Source: Bacteroidota bacterium (GTDB lineage: Bacteria > Bacteroidota > Bacteroidia > B-17B0 > Aurantibacillaceae). From it: a stretch of DNA of 44,197 nucleotides. The stretch is taken from NCBI GenBank assembly GCA_016194985.1, contig JACQAK010000023.1, forward strand, positions 1 through 44,197, read 5' to 3'. The position numbers and the translations under genes were made by a program. Positions 18,494 through 27,324 of the stretch are shown piece after piece (the stretch's first letter is position 1; the number at the start of each line of letters is the position of its first letter). The notes beneath the pieces were generated by a model. The model worked only from the letters and a program-made list of their open reading frames with translations, was not told the DNA's origin and made no database searches.

Positions 18494-19999
18494 TCAGCCT
18501 CTTTTTAACACAATCCTAAATGTTGTGCCTTTATTCTCCTCGCTATTCAACACATAGATCTTACCGTCGTGGTAATTCTCGATAATCCGTTTACATAAAG
18601 ACAAGCCAAGTCCCCAGCCCCGTTTTTTAGTTGTATAACCCGGCTTAAAAACGGATTTATGTTTTGATTTATGAATCCCTTTTCCTGTATCGGCCAGATC
18701 AATCGCTACTCCTTCAGGAATATCAATAATGGTAACTCTCAGTTCTCCCTTTCCATCCATGGCATCCACCGCATTTTTGCAAAGATTCTCTATAACCCAC
18801 TCAAATAAGGGCACTGATAATTGGGCATGAATTTCCGTATCCGGAACTTCTAAAATATAATTGACGTTTTTGGAAGTACGTTGCTTCAAATAGTCAATAG
18901 CATTTTTTACAACCAGGCAAACATCTTCATCCTGTAGGGTTGGCTGAGATCCGATTTTAGAAAAACGTTCCGTGATCATGTTCAGTCGCATCACATCCCG
19001 GTTCATTTCATTCACAATAGTTTCATCAGTTCCGTTTGCCCTCAAATAATCTGTCCAGGCCATCAACGACGATAACGGCGTTCCCAACTGATGGGCCGTT
19101 TCCTTACTCATCCCTACCCACACCTGATCCTGTTCGGCTTTACGTGAGGTGCTGAATAAAATATAAGCAATCAATAAAAATATACCGATAACGCCAAATT
19201 GTATATAAGGATAATATTTAAGCTGCGTTAATAATGGCGATTGTTCATAGAAAATATAATTTTTAAACCCCTCGCCCAGGTCAACAGGAATAGGAGTATT
19301 TTGCAACTCCATAGTTTTAATCATGGCACTTAATTTTTCCGGAGTGCTTATTTTCAGGGTATCAATATTACCTACGGCCAATACATTGGTCTTTGTGGAA
19401 TCCGTATAAATAACAGGTACAGCAGCGCTATTTATGGCTACGTCAGAGATAAATGACTTGATCAAACTATCAAATACCACTTTGATATCGGAAAACAAAC
19501 GGCTGTCTTTATGATACAGGTAATTTTTTCGACCCCTGTACACATCAATCACCACAGGCTCATACAAGGATTTCATATTCGCCAGTTCTTTTTGTAAAGC
19601 CTCCTTATTGTTTTCGACGGCCGAATCCAGATTTCTACTGGCGGTAATATTATCCTTATCATCTGTTAAGATCACCGGCACCGTTGTATTATCCTGTAAT
19701 ACTTTTAACACGAATTCCGAAACACTAAACATGTCTGTACTTAGTTGCTTGGTAGCCAAAGCGTACAGCTCTGCTTTTTTAAGTTCTTCGGTTTGTAATT
19801 TTTGGAACAGATCGTTGGTGAATTTTACCAATCCTGCTTTTTTCTGAACGGCTTCTGCCCACAATCTTACTTTCTTTTCTTCATCATTTTTAATGCCGTT
19901 TACCAGTTTATTGGTATACCATAACGATGTAAACACAATAATGATGGCCACTATAAATAGCGCCCATTTCCATTGTTGCTTTCGGGAGTAAATGTTCAT
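18494..19999 (-). CDS. membrane sensor histidine kinase
   Basis: The 501 residues hold two transmembrane helices (about 12-33 and 266-285) around a periplasmic domain of about 230 residues. That region looks internally duplicated, with VPVILTDDKDN at about 108 and VPVIYTDSTKTN at about 194. The kinase core carries ETAHQLGTPLSSL with the likely phospho-His303, the N-box NLCKNAVDAMDG (about 405-416), DTGKGI (437-442) and GWGLGLSLCKRII (461-473). No HAMP or PAS domain and no adjacent response regulator are visible, so the partner is unknown. The ATG at 19999 puts the first helix right after a basic stretch, as expected. Confidence 0.92.
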   Translation of the reverse strand: MNIYSRKQQWKWALFIVAIIIVFTSLWYTNKLVNGIKNDEEKKVRLWAEAVQKKAGLVKFTNDLFQKLQTEELKKAELYALATKQLSTDMFSVSEFVLKVLQDNTTVPVILTDDKDNITASRNLDSAVENNKEALQKELANMKSLYEPVVIDVYRGRKNYLYHKDSRLFSDIKVVFDSLIKSFISDVAINSAAVPVIYTDSTKTNVLAVGNIDTLKISTPEKLSAMIKTMELQNTPIPVDLGEGFKNYIFYEQSPLLTQLKYYPYIQFGVIGIFLLIAYILFSTSRKAEQDQVWVGMSKETAHQLGTPLSSLMAWTDYLRANGTDETIVNEMNRDVMRLNMITERFSKIGSQPTLQDEDVCLVVKNAIDYLKQRTSKNVNYILEVPDTEIHAQLSVPLFEWVIENLCKNAVDAMDGKGELRVTIIDIPEGVAIDLADTGKGIHKSKHKSVFKPGYTTKKRGWGLGLSLCKRIIENYHDGKIYVLNSEENKGTTFRIVLKRG

Positions 20000-20059
20000 T
20001 GAATACTAAAGTATAAATTATATAACGCTATTGCAAGTGAGTTATTGTTTTAAGGACCG

Positions 20060-20185
20060 TTTAACCGCAAAGACCTCAGAGAAAATGCAAAGAGCGCAAG
20101 AGATATTTATCTTGCGCTCTTTATCTAGTTTTATTATTTTCCTTGGTTTTCTCTGCGAAAAAACTTGGCGTTCTTCGCGGTTAAA
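20060..20185. repeat. 125-bp imperfect palindrome downstream of serS
   Basis: The ends are inverted (TTTAACCGCAAAGA at 20060-20073 against its near-complement at 20171-20185). The centre is a perfect 10-bp hairpin (20091-20100 with 20111-20120, AGAGCGCAAG). Further pairing is imperfect, for example GAGAAAA near 20080 with TTTTCTC near 20147. It resembles a MITE-like or large terminator hairpin. It begins 5 bases past the serS stop codon. Confidence 0.7.
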
Positions 20186-20189
20186 TCAA

Positions 20190-21464
20190 TTAAGAGATCA
20201 TATCAAAGCCTGTATAAGGCACCAATACTTTAGGGATTTTAATACCCGCTTCGGTTTGGTTATTTTCCAATAAAGACGCTACAATACGAGGTAATGCCAA
20301 TGCACTGCCATTTAAGCTGTGTGCCAATTGGGTTTTTCCATTCGCATCTTTGTAACGACATTTTAAACGATTGGTTTGAAAGGTTTCGAAATTAGAAACA
20401 GAACTTACTTCCAACCAACGGCCTTGTGCAGCACTCCATACTTCTAAATCGTACGTTAGAGCCGAACCAAAGCTCATATCGCCACCACATAATTTTAAGG
20501 TACGGTATGGCAATTCCAATTCCTGCAATAAGCTACTTACAAATTCACGCATGTTTTCTAAGATCTCGTAAGATTTATCCGGATGTGCAATTTGTACGAT
20601 CTCTACTTTATCAAACTGATGTAAGCGATTTAACCCGCGCACGTCTTTTCCGTAGCTTCCGGCTTCTCTTCTAAAACAAGGTGTATAACCACAATTTTTG
20701 ATTGGCAAATCACTTTCTTTTAAAATAACATCGCGGTAAATATTAGTAATAGGCACCTCGGCGGTAGGGATCAAATAAAGATCATCTACCTGACAGTGGT
20801 ACATTTGCCCTTCTTTATCAGGTAATTGCCCGGTACCGTATCCGCTATCCGCATTTACTAAAATAGGCGGTTGAACTTCGTTATATCCCTTAGCGGTTGC
20901 TTTATCTAAAAAGTAATTAATTAAAGCACGCTGTAATCTTGCTCCTTTTCCTTTGTAAACCGGAAAACCAGCGCCTGTTAACTTAACACCTAATTCAAAA
21001 TCAATTAAATCATATTTGGTAGTTAATTCCCAGTGTGGTGTAGCGCCTGCATATAATGTAGGAATAACGCCGTGCTCATTCACTACTTCATTATCTTCGG
21101 GCGTTTTACCAACCGGAACCGTTACATTAGGCAGGTTTGGAACCGTTACTAAAATTTTATGAATATCGGCTTCAATATTTTTTAATGCTTCATCAAACTC
21201 CTTTTCTTTTGCTTTAAGATCGGATGTTTTCGCTTTTAAGGTTTCTGCGTCTTCCTTCTTACCGGATTTCATTAATTCGCCAATTTGCTTGGCCAATCCG
21301 TTAGCTTCTGCCTTTACCTCGTCGGCCTGACGTTGAGCTGATTTTCTGTTATTATCCAATTCGATAATAGAATTGATAATGCTTTCAGCATCTTTAAAGT
21401 TTTTAATGGCCAAACGTTTTAAAACGTCTTCTTTGTTATCTCTGATGTAACTAAGTTGTAACAT
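20190..21464 (-). CDS. serS: seryl-tRNA synthetase
   Basis: SerRS charges tRNA-Ser with serine in the cytoplasm. The length is normal at 424 residues. An N-terminal coiled-coil arm (about 30-105, rich in Lys, Glu and Ala) is followed by the class II core. The core shows TAEVPITN, motif 2 (CFRREAGSYGKDVRGL) and motif 3 near the end (NGSALALPRIVASLLEN). The ATG gives the conserved start MLQLSYIRDN. The palindrome at 20060-20185 directly follows the gene and may end its transcript. Confidence 0.98.
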   Translation of the reverse strand: MLQLSYIRDNKEDVLKRLAIKNFKDAESIINSIIELDNNRKSAQRQADEVKAEANGLAKQIGELMKSGKKEDAETLKAKTSDLKAKEKEFDEALKNIEADIHKILVTVPNLPNVTVPVGKTPEDNEVVNEHGVIPTLYAGATPHWELTTKYDLIDFELGVKLTGAGFPVYKGKGARLQRALINYFLDKATAKGYNEVQPPILVNADSGYGTGQLPDKEGQMYHCQVDDLYLIPTAEVPITNIYRDVILKESDLPIKNCGYTPCFRREAGSYGKDVRGLNRLHQFDKVEIVQIAHPDKSYEILENMREFVSSLLQELELPYRTLKLCGGDMSFGSALTYDLEVWSAAQGRWLEVSSVSNFETFQTNRLKCRYKDANGKTQLAHSLNGSALALPRIVASLLENNQTEAGIKIPKVLVPYTGFDMIS

Positions 21465-21682
21465 AATGTTTTATTTGAGAGGATAAATTTAATCTTTTAT
21501 TTAATTGATAGAACGCAGATGAAGCAGATTGGTGATGATTGTTTAAGGTTTTTTGTTTTTGCTTTATAGAACAATTATGACCAAAATAATTTAAGTTATT
21601 TTGATTTAATAATTAAAAATCACTTGTATTTTATCATAATTATCATCGCCATCAGCGTGCCATCAAACCTCATTAAACATAA

Positions 21683-21717
21683 GAAGCCCATCCGCCAGCT
21701 GGCGGAAGGGCTTCAAG
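21683..21717 (-). terminator. terminator of the rplU-rpmA transcript
   Basis: A stem made of GAAGCCC (21683) with GGGCTTC (ending 21715) encloses TCCGCC-AGC-TGGCGGA-like pairing. It lies 32 bases beyond the rpmA stop. The U-tail is short, so it may act only as an RNA-stabilising hairpin. The rest of the 282-base gap to serS is AT-rich with nothing I recognise. Confidence 0.6.
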
Positions 21718-21746
21718 TACTTAATGAATTAAGTTTCTATTATCCC

Positions 21747-22001
21747 TTATGCAGGAATAACCGAAACGTATGATCTGTCGTCTTGTTTCTTTTTGAAAAC
21801 AACTGTACCATCAACTAAAGCAAATAATGTATGATCTTTTCCCATACCTACATTTACTCCCGGATTGTGTTTTGTACCACGTTGACGAACAATGATATTT
21901 CCGGATACGCACGCTTGCCCTCCGAAAATTTTAACGCCTAAGCGTTTACTGTGTGATTCACGGCCGTTGTTTGTTGAACCGGCCCCTTTCTTATGTGCCA
22001 T
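21747..22001 (-). CDS. rpmA: 50S ribosomal protein L27
   Basis: The 84 residues have the typical start [20 protein letters not shown] and the [23 protein letters not shown] core that lies near the peptidyl-transferase centre. There is no N-terminal prepeptide of the Firmicutes type. It follows rplU by 29 bases, the usual gene order. Confidence 0.98.
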   Translation of the reverse strand: MAHKKGAGSTNNGRESHSKRLGVKIFGGQACVSGNIIVRQRGTKHNPGVNVGMGKDHTLFALVDGTVVFKKKQDDRSYVSVIPA

Positions 22002-22030
22002 TGTTTATTAGTTTAATGGTTAATACTTAA

Positions 22031-22519
22031 TTATTCTTCAGTTTTTTTAGCTGCTTTTTTAGCCGGTGCTTTTTTAGCTGCTGCTTTTTTAGCCGGTGCT
22101 TTTTTCTCAGCAACTGCCTCAACTTTAGCAACAGGATTTCTGCGGCTTGGAGCTAAGAACTCACGTACTGATTTTTCAGCTTTTAATTCGTCTTTTACGG
22201 TCTCACCTTTAGTCAAGATTCCTTGAATTAAGATTTGAGTTAAGTGTTGACGGTGGTTATTCCATTTTTGGTAACCTTTACGACGTAATTTTTTGAAAAC
22301 GATCACTTTATCGCCTTTTACGTGTTCGATTACTGTGGCCGCAACCTTTGCGCCATCAACAGTTGGAGCACCAACAGAGATTTTTCCGCCGTTATCAATT
22401 AAGAAAACTTTGTCAAACTCTACTTTAGCACCCTCATTAGCATCTAGGCGGTGAACGTAAACTTTATTGCCTCGTTCCACTTTAAATTGTTGCCCTGCTA
22501 TTTCTACAATTGCATACAT
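22031..22519 (-). CDS. rplU: 50S ribosomal protein L21 with Lys/Ala-rich tail
   Basis: The first 100 or so residues are standard L21 (MYAIVEIAGQQFKVERG start, RRKGYQKWNNHRQHLTQI rRNA-binding stretch). Beyond that is a tail to residue 162, ending in repeated PAKKAAAKK motifs. Such basic tails occur on L21 in some Bacteroidota but exceed the usual length of about 103 residues. They probably contact rRNA and are disordered; that is inference. It is the first gene of the rplU-rpmA unit, with an excellent promoter 42 bases upstream. Confidence 0.97.
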   Translation of the reverse strand: MYAIVEIAGQQFKVERGNKVYVHRLDANEGAKVEFDKVFLIDNGGKISVGAPTVDGAKVAATVIEHVKGDKVIVFKKLRRKGYQKWNNHRQHLTQILIQGILTKGETVKDELKAEKSVREFLAPSRRNPVAKVEAVAEKKAPAKKAAAKKAPAKKAAKKTEE

Positions 22520-22560
22520 GAGTGTTAAATTTTAATTGTTAATAATTTTTTTAAGGACGG

Positions 22561-22591
22561 CAAAGATAGGAGGTTTTTTCTATCTGCCAAA
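22561..22591 (-). promoter_or_regulatory. rplU promoter, perfect Bacteroidota consensus
   Basis: On the minus strand TTTG (22591-22588), exactly 19 bases, then TATCTTTG (22568-22561). This matches TTTG-N19-TAnnTTTG without mismatch. It leaves a leader of about 35 bases before the rplU ATG. Confidence 0.8.
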
Positions 22592-22607
22592 GAATTTCAG
22601 CAATAAT

Positions 22608-23546
22608 TTAAGGCTTTTCTGAATTTTCAGACACCTCTTCTCCAATAAGAGATTCATCAATTTTTACCCTTTTTGACGAATTTATCATCCAAATACCGCC
22701 AATTATGATCAAAACTGCTAAAATCTGAACAAAATTAACGATTTCTCCATCCAAAATTCCCCACATAATGGCTACCACCGGTATCAGATAGGTGCAACTG
22801 GCGGCAAACACCGTTCCCGACAATTTAATTAAAGTATTATAGATCACTACCGATAAGGCAGATCCCACAACGGCCAAAATACTGATATATCCCAAAGAAC
22901 TTAATCCCTGGGGATGATTGCCGGCATGCTCCAACACATCCGTAAACCCAAATAAATAAATAGCGGCCATAGGACCAATGATGCTAAACGACCATACCGT
23001 GGCGGTTAACGAATTTACTTCCTTTAAATAAGCATTAATACCATTTACACTGATAGCATAACACAAAGTAGCGGCGGCTACCAGTAAACAGTACAACACA
23101 TTATTGGATCTTTCGTTGCTCTCATTAAACAGGATTAATACAACCGCTCCCACGAAACCCACAAAAACACCTATCCATTTACTTTTACTGACGCTGTTCT
23201 TGTAAATCAAAACGCCTATAATAATAGTAAACAAAGGTGTTAAGGCATTCAACATTCCCGTTAAGCTGCTGCTGATCTGGGTTTCGGCTTTGGTAAATAA
23301 AAAGGCAGGGATCAGGTTACCAAATACTCCCATCAATAACAAGCCTTTCAGGTTCTTTCTAATATCCAGTTTATTATAATGCTTAATTAAAAAAGGAAAC
23401 ATAAAGGCCGAGGCCATTACAATTCTAAGTCCTGCCACTTCATCGCTGCTAAAGGAGCGCAGGCCCTGTTTCATCAAAATAAAGGAACTCCCCCAAACCA
23501 ATGAGAGTACTATTAATATAACCCAGGAGAGTGCTTTATTATTCAT
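22608..23546 (-). CDS. EamA-family (DMT) transporter
   Basis: This 312-residue inner-membrane protein has ten predicted hydrophobic helices in two EamA halves (about 6-130 and 150-290). The N-terminal half carries the family signature WGSSFILMKQGL. The second half repeats the pattern around AVVGSALSVVIYNTLIKL. Substrates in this superfamily are varied (metabolites, amino acids, nucleotide sugars) and cannot be inferred here. I chose the ATG at 23546; an in-frame TTG at 23555 adds only three residues. A TACATTTG motif at 23567-23560 lies 13 bases before it. Confidence 0.9.
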   Translation of the reverse strand: MNNKALSWVILIVLSLVWGSSFILMKQGLRSFSSDEVAGLRIVMASAFMFPFLIKHYNKLDIRKNLKGLLLMGVFGNLIPAFLFTKAETQISSSLTGMLNALTPLFTIIIGVLIYKNSVSKSKWIGVFVGFVGAVVLILFNESNERSNNVLYCLLVAAATLCYAISVNGINAYLKEVNSLTATVWSFSIIGPMAAIYLFGFTDVLEHAGNHPQGLSSLGYISILAVVGSALSVVIYNTLIKLSGTVFAASCTYLIPVVAIMWGILDGEIVNFVQILAVLIIIGGIWMINSSKRVKIDESLIGEEVSENSEKP

Positions 23547-23588
23547 AGATAACAAACGACAAATGTAATTTAATATTAGAATAAAAAA

Positions 23589-25709
23589 CTAAATCTTAAT
23601 ACCAATAATAGTAACATCATCTACCTGCTCCAAATCACCCTTCCAATTATTAAACGACATATCCAATTGATTTTTTTGAGTAAGGAGGTCCGAATGGTGC
23701 AATTGTAAGAGTACATCTTCCAGTTGTTTATGCTTGAATTTTTTGCCTTTTGGTCCTCCGAATTGATCGGCAAAGCCATCCGTCAACAGATAATACGTTG
23801 TTCCCGGTGTATGCACAATATCATGTGTTTTAAAAGGAGTGGGATTATCGGTTTTGCCTATTGCCTGTTTATCTGCTTTTATTTGTAGTAATTGGCCGTT
23901 CTGAATATACCATAAGGGATTATTGGCGCCACTCCACTGCACTTTCAGATCCTGTTTTCGGATTTCAAATTTGCACAAGCTGATATCCATCCCGTCTTTA
24001 ATCTCCTCCCCACTTTTTGAAAAGGTTTCCAATACCAGTTCGCGGGTTTTATCTAAAATAGCACCGGTATCTGTTAACCCAAATTCTACCACTGCCCTGT
24101 TCAAAGCATTACTGCACACTACGCTCACCATCGCACCCGGCACCCCGTGCCCTGTAGAATCGGCGGCGGCAATAAATACCATTTCCTTATCCGCCACCAA
24201 AAGGGTATGCATCCAGTAAAAGTCGCCGGCAACTATATCTTTGGGCTTGTATAAAATAAAACTTTCCGGGAAATATTTTTTCAATGTTTCGGAAGGAGGA
24301 AGAATGGCTTGCTGAAGCCTTTTGGCATAGTTAATCGAATCGATTATTTCTTTTTGTTTTTCTTCCAGCAAATTGTTTTTTTCATCCAGAACTTCCTTCT
24401 GTTTTTCGATCACTTGTTTCTGCCGGTTTGTAATGCGAAAACGTTTATTTAAAATCCAAAGGAACACCATCGTAATCACCAGTAAAGATACCACACCAAT
24501 AATGATCATCAGGCTTCTGTTACGTTGTACTTTAGCAATATCTGCCAGTTTTTGTTTTTCGGCATTGGCAATGGCTTTTACCTCTACTTCTTTTTTCTCA
24601 ACTTCAAAACGTGTTCTTAAGTCGCTGATGGTTTTACTGTTCTCATCATTATAAATACTATCATGCAATTGCTTGAACATAACATGATTCAGATAGGCAT
24701 TCTTATAATCCGATTTTAAAAAATAAGCTTTGGATAAATACTCGTGCGCCGTATACAGATCTTCAATGTCTTTTTCTGTTTCCGAAATTTTTATGGATGT
24801 ATCTAACAGAGGGATAGCTTTATCAGGCTGATGCTGGATAATATAGAGATTAGCTACGTTATTATACAGTGTGGTTAAGGAAGACCGGTAACCGATTTTT
24901 CGCGACAGATCAATGGCTTTATTAAAATAGGTGAGTGCGTTGGATAAATTATTAAATGATTTATATACTACACCTATGTTTGTATAGGATCTGATAATTC
25001 CTTTATCGTTCTTTAAATTTTGATAAATGCCCAGGGCTTTGAAATATACACCTAAGGCTTTTCGGTAATCTTTATGATGTCTGTAGATAAGCCCCAGATT
25101 ATTATAACAATTGGCAATACCCATCGAATCATGAATTTCGTTTTTTATCTCAAAACTTTTCTGATAAAACGTTTCGGCATGCACATAGTCTTCTAATTTT
25201 CTGTAGGCATTTCCTATATTCAAATAGGCTCCTGATAATAGCTTTAGTTCTTTTAAATTTTGTTCGATCCTTATTTCTTTAAAAATAAATTCTACCGCTT
25301 TTTTATAATTAGCAAGCTCCACATAATTATCGGCAATGTGTCTGTATTCAATAGCTACCGTCTTTGCCATTTTCAAAGAGTCAAAAATTTCTACAGCCCT
25401 GTAATGTGCCGGTATACTCTTTTCATAATAATGATCGTCTTCCAGCAAACAGCCTTTAAACATGTAGTAAAAGCCATAGCCTTTGGCAAATTTGATGGTT
25501 TTTGAAAAGAGGAATAATTGTTCGTTGAGATCTGAAGCTTCTTTATAATTTCCTTCATCTTCCAATTCGGAAATCAGTTCCTTATAGGTATATACCAGAG
25601 CAGTATCGCGTTTGGCTGTTTTTAAAACATGTTTCAGCGAATCTGTTCTTTGAGCAAACAGACCACCTGCCAGGCATAATGCTATTAAACATGCAATTGA
25701 TTTCAACAT
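23589..25709 (-). CDS. TPR protein with SpoIIE-type serine phosphatase domain
   Basis: The 706 residues begin with a signal peptide or anchor (LKSIACLIALCLAGGLFAQ). About seven tetratricopeptide repeats follow (about 55-365, e.g. GIANCYNNLGLIYRHHKDY). Next are one transmembrane helix (about 398-420), a Lys/Glu-rich coiled coil (about 425-465) and a cytoplasmic PP2C/SpoIIE phosphatase. Its metal ligands are visible in VAGDFYW, AADSTGHGVPGA, LLTDGFADQF and VDDVTIIG. Such proteins couple an external signal to dephosphorylation of an anti-sigma-factor antagonist. No such partner is encoded nearby. The ATG at 25709 was preferred over a TTG one codon earlier. Confidence 0.93.
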   Translation of the reverse strand: MLKSIACLIALCLAGGLFAQRTDSLKHVLKTAKRDTALVYTYKELISELEDEGNYKEASDLNEQLFLFSKTIKFAKGYGFYYMFKGCLLEDDHYYEKSIPAHYRAVEIFDSLKMAKTVAIEYRHIADNYVELANYKKAVEFIFKEIRIEQNLKELKLLSGAYLNIGNAYRKLEDYVHAETFYQKSFEIKNEIHDSMGIANCYNNLGLIYRHHKDYRKALGVYFKALGIYQNLKNDKGIIRSYTNIGVVYKSFNNLSNALTYFNKAIDLSRKIGYRSSLTTLYNNVANLYIIQHQPDKAIPLLDTSIKISETEKDIEDLYTAHEYLSKAYFLKSDYKNAYLNHVMFKQLHDSIYNDENSKTISDLRTRFEVEKKEVEVKAIANAEKQKLADIAKVQRNRSLMIIIGVVSLLVITMVFLWILNKRFRITNRQKQVIEKQKEVLDEKNNLLEEKQKEIIDSINYAKRLQQAILPPSETLKKYFPESFILYKPKDIVAGDFYWMHTLLVADKEMVFIAAADSTGHGVPGAMVSVVCSNALNRAVVEFGLTDTGAILDKTRELVLETFSKSGEEIKDGMDISLCKFEIRKQDLKVQWSGANNPLWYIQNGQLLQIKADKQAIGKTDNPTPFKTHDIVHTPGTTYYLLTDGFADQFGGPKGKKFKHKQLEDVLLQLHHSDLLTQKNQLDMSFNNWKGDLEQVDDVTIIGIKI

Positions 25710-25731
25710 CAAACAATACTCCGGATTTTAC

Positions 25732-26145
25732 TTAGCTCAATGCCATAGCATCTAATTTCATTTGTTTGATCATACTTACCAAACCATTAGCCCGTGTAGG
25801 CGATAAGTGTTCGGTTAACCCGATTTTATTAATAAAATCCAAATTGGCCGCCACCACATCCTGCGGTTTTTGATGCGACAATACCCTGATCATTAATGCT
25901 ACCATGCCTTTGGTGATAATAGCATCGCTATCGGCAGTGAAGATAATCAGGCCATCTTTTTTTTCGGAATGGAGCCACACTTTGCTTTGACAACCTTTAA
26001 TGATTCGGTCATCTGTTTTCAACTCTTCCTGTATTTTAGGTAACGATTTTCCCAGCTCTATCAGATGCTCATATTTCCCTTCCCAATCGTCGCCAAACAG
26101 TTCAAATTCTTCAATAATTTCGTTTTCTATTTCTGCAATCGTCAT
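25732..26145 (-). CDS. sufE: SufE-like sulfur acceptor protein
   Basis: SufE takes the persulfide sulfur from the cysteine desulfurase SufS for Fe-S cluster assembly. The 137 residues match the family, with the sulfur-accepting Cys52 in IIKGCQSKVWL. The C-terminal half contains GMVALMIRVLSHQKPQDV and the LSPTRANGL motif. The ATG at 26145 gives the usual MTIAEIENEI start; an upstream TTG would add five residues lying in the promoter motif. No other suf genes are in the window. Confidence 0.95.
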   Translation of the reverse strand: MTIAEIENEIIEEFELFGDDWEGKYEHLIELGKSLPKIQEELKTDDRIIKGCQSKVWLHSEKKDGLIIFTADSDAIITKGMVALMIRVLSHQKPQDVVAANLDFINKIGLTEHLSPTRANGLVSMIKQMKLDAMALS

Positions 26146-26149
26146 TTTC

Positions 26150-26157
26150 CAAAAGTA
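26150..26157 (-). promoter_or_regulatory. -7 element of the sufE promoter
   Basis: TACTTTTG on the minus strand matches TAnnTTTG exactly and ends 4 bases before the sufE ATG, so the transcript would be leaderless or nearly so. No clear -33 TTTG is seen. Confidence 0.45.
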
Positions 26158-26275
26158 CAATCAATTTTTATAAAAAAGCTGCTTTATATCAGTTTTATCT
26201 TTCACATTGTCAAGAAATTAGATTGAAAGCGTGATAATTTAAAAAGTATAAACACTATTATCTAAACAAGGTTAA

Positions 26276-26283
26276 TAACTTTG
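26276..26283 (+). promoter_or_regulatory. -7 element upstream of plsX
   Basis: TAACTTTG matches TAnnTTTG. It lies about 100 bases before plsX in a 240-base AT-rich gap. A -33 box is not obvious. Confidence 0.45.
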
Positions 26284-26385
26284 CACCCTAATTATTGCAT
26301 ATTTACGCATAAATTAGTTGCTTAGTCGCTTGATTTTGGCTCGTTTTTAAATAAAAAACGATTTAAAAAACAACTTGATACGCTT

Positions 26386-27324
26386 ATGAAGATTGGATTA
26401 GATATTATGGGGGGAGACTACGCCCCTGCAAATTGTTTAGATGGTGCTATCATGGCATTGGACTCGTTGCCATCTGACGTAAGAATGGTTTTAATTGGCG
26501 ATAGCGAAAAAGCGAAAAGTCATTTAAAAGCAAAAGGGATTGCAGAAGATACATTTGATTATATACACGCTACGGATGTGATTGAAATGGGCGAACATCC
26601 CACCAAAGCTCTGGCCCAAAAACCTCAAAGCAGCATTTCCATAGGATTTAAATTACTAAAAGAAGGCGAGATACAATGCTTTGCCAGTGCCGGCAACACC
26701 GGTGCCATGCTGGTAGGCTCCATGTTCTCCGTAAAAGCCGTGCCGGGCGTTATTCGTCCGTGCATTACTTCTATCATCCCAAAAGAAAATGGTGGCTTTG
26801 GAATTGTATTGGATGTTGGTACCAACGCCGATTGTAAGCCTGATGTCTTATATCAGTTTGCCATCTTAGGCTCTGTGTTTGCCAAAGAAGTGTATAAAAT
26901 AGATAATCCAAAAGTTGGGCTGTTAAATATTGGCGAAGAACCTGAAAAAGGGAATTTGGTAGCACAAGCCGCTCATGCCTTAATGAAAGACAGCAAAGAC
27001 TTTAATTTTGTGGGGAATGTAGAAGGCCAGGAAGTATTTGAAGACAAAGCAGACGTGATCGTTTGCGAAGGATTTACCGGAAATGTATTCCTGAAAACAG
27101 CCGAAGCATTTTATTCGTTGATCAAAAAACGTAACCGCAGCGATGAGTATTTTGATAAATTCAATTACGAGTTATATGGCGGTACTCCAATTTTAGGGAT
27201 CAACTCCAATGTGATGATTGCTCACGGAAAATCAACGCCATTGGCCTTTAAAAATATGATGGTGCTTAGCAAGGATATTGTAGAAGCCAACCTGAACGAA
27301 AAAATTAAAACCGTATTTCAATAA
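26386..27324 (+). CDS. plsX: phosphate acyltransferase PlsX
   Basis: PlsX turns acyl-ACP into acyl-phosphate at the start of phospholipid synthesis. The 312 residues match the family. The start KIGLDIMGGDYAP, the conserved ASAGNTGAML, the LDVGTN segment and the VCEGFTGNVFLKT motif are all present. The stop codon overlaps the fabH ATG by one base, so translation is coupled. The plsX-fabH order is conserved in many bacteria. The usual rpmF upstream is absent. Confidence 0.97.
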   Translation: MKIGLDIMGGDYAPANCLDGAIMALDSLPSDVRMVLIGDSEKAKSHLKAKGIAEDTFDYIHATDVIEMGEHPTKALAQKPQSSISIGFKLLKEGEIQCFASAGNTGAMLVGSMFSVKAVPGVIRPCITSIIPKENGGFGIVLDVGTNADCKPDVLYQFAILGSVFAKEVYKIDNPKVGLLNIGEEPEKGNLVAQAAHALMKDSKDFNFVGNVEGQEVFEDKADVIVCEGFTGNVFLKTAEAFYSLIKKRNRSDEYFDKFNYELYGGTPILGINSNVMIAHGKSTPLAFKNMMVLSKDIVEANLNEKIKTVFQ

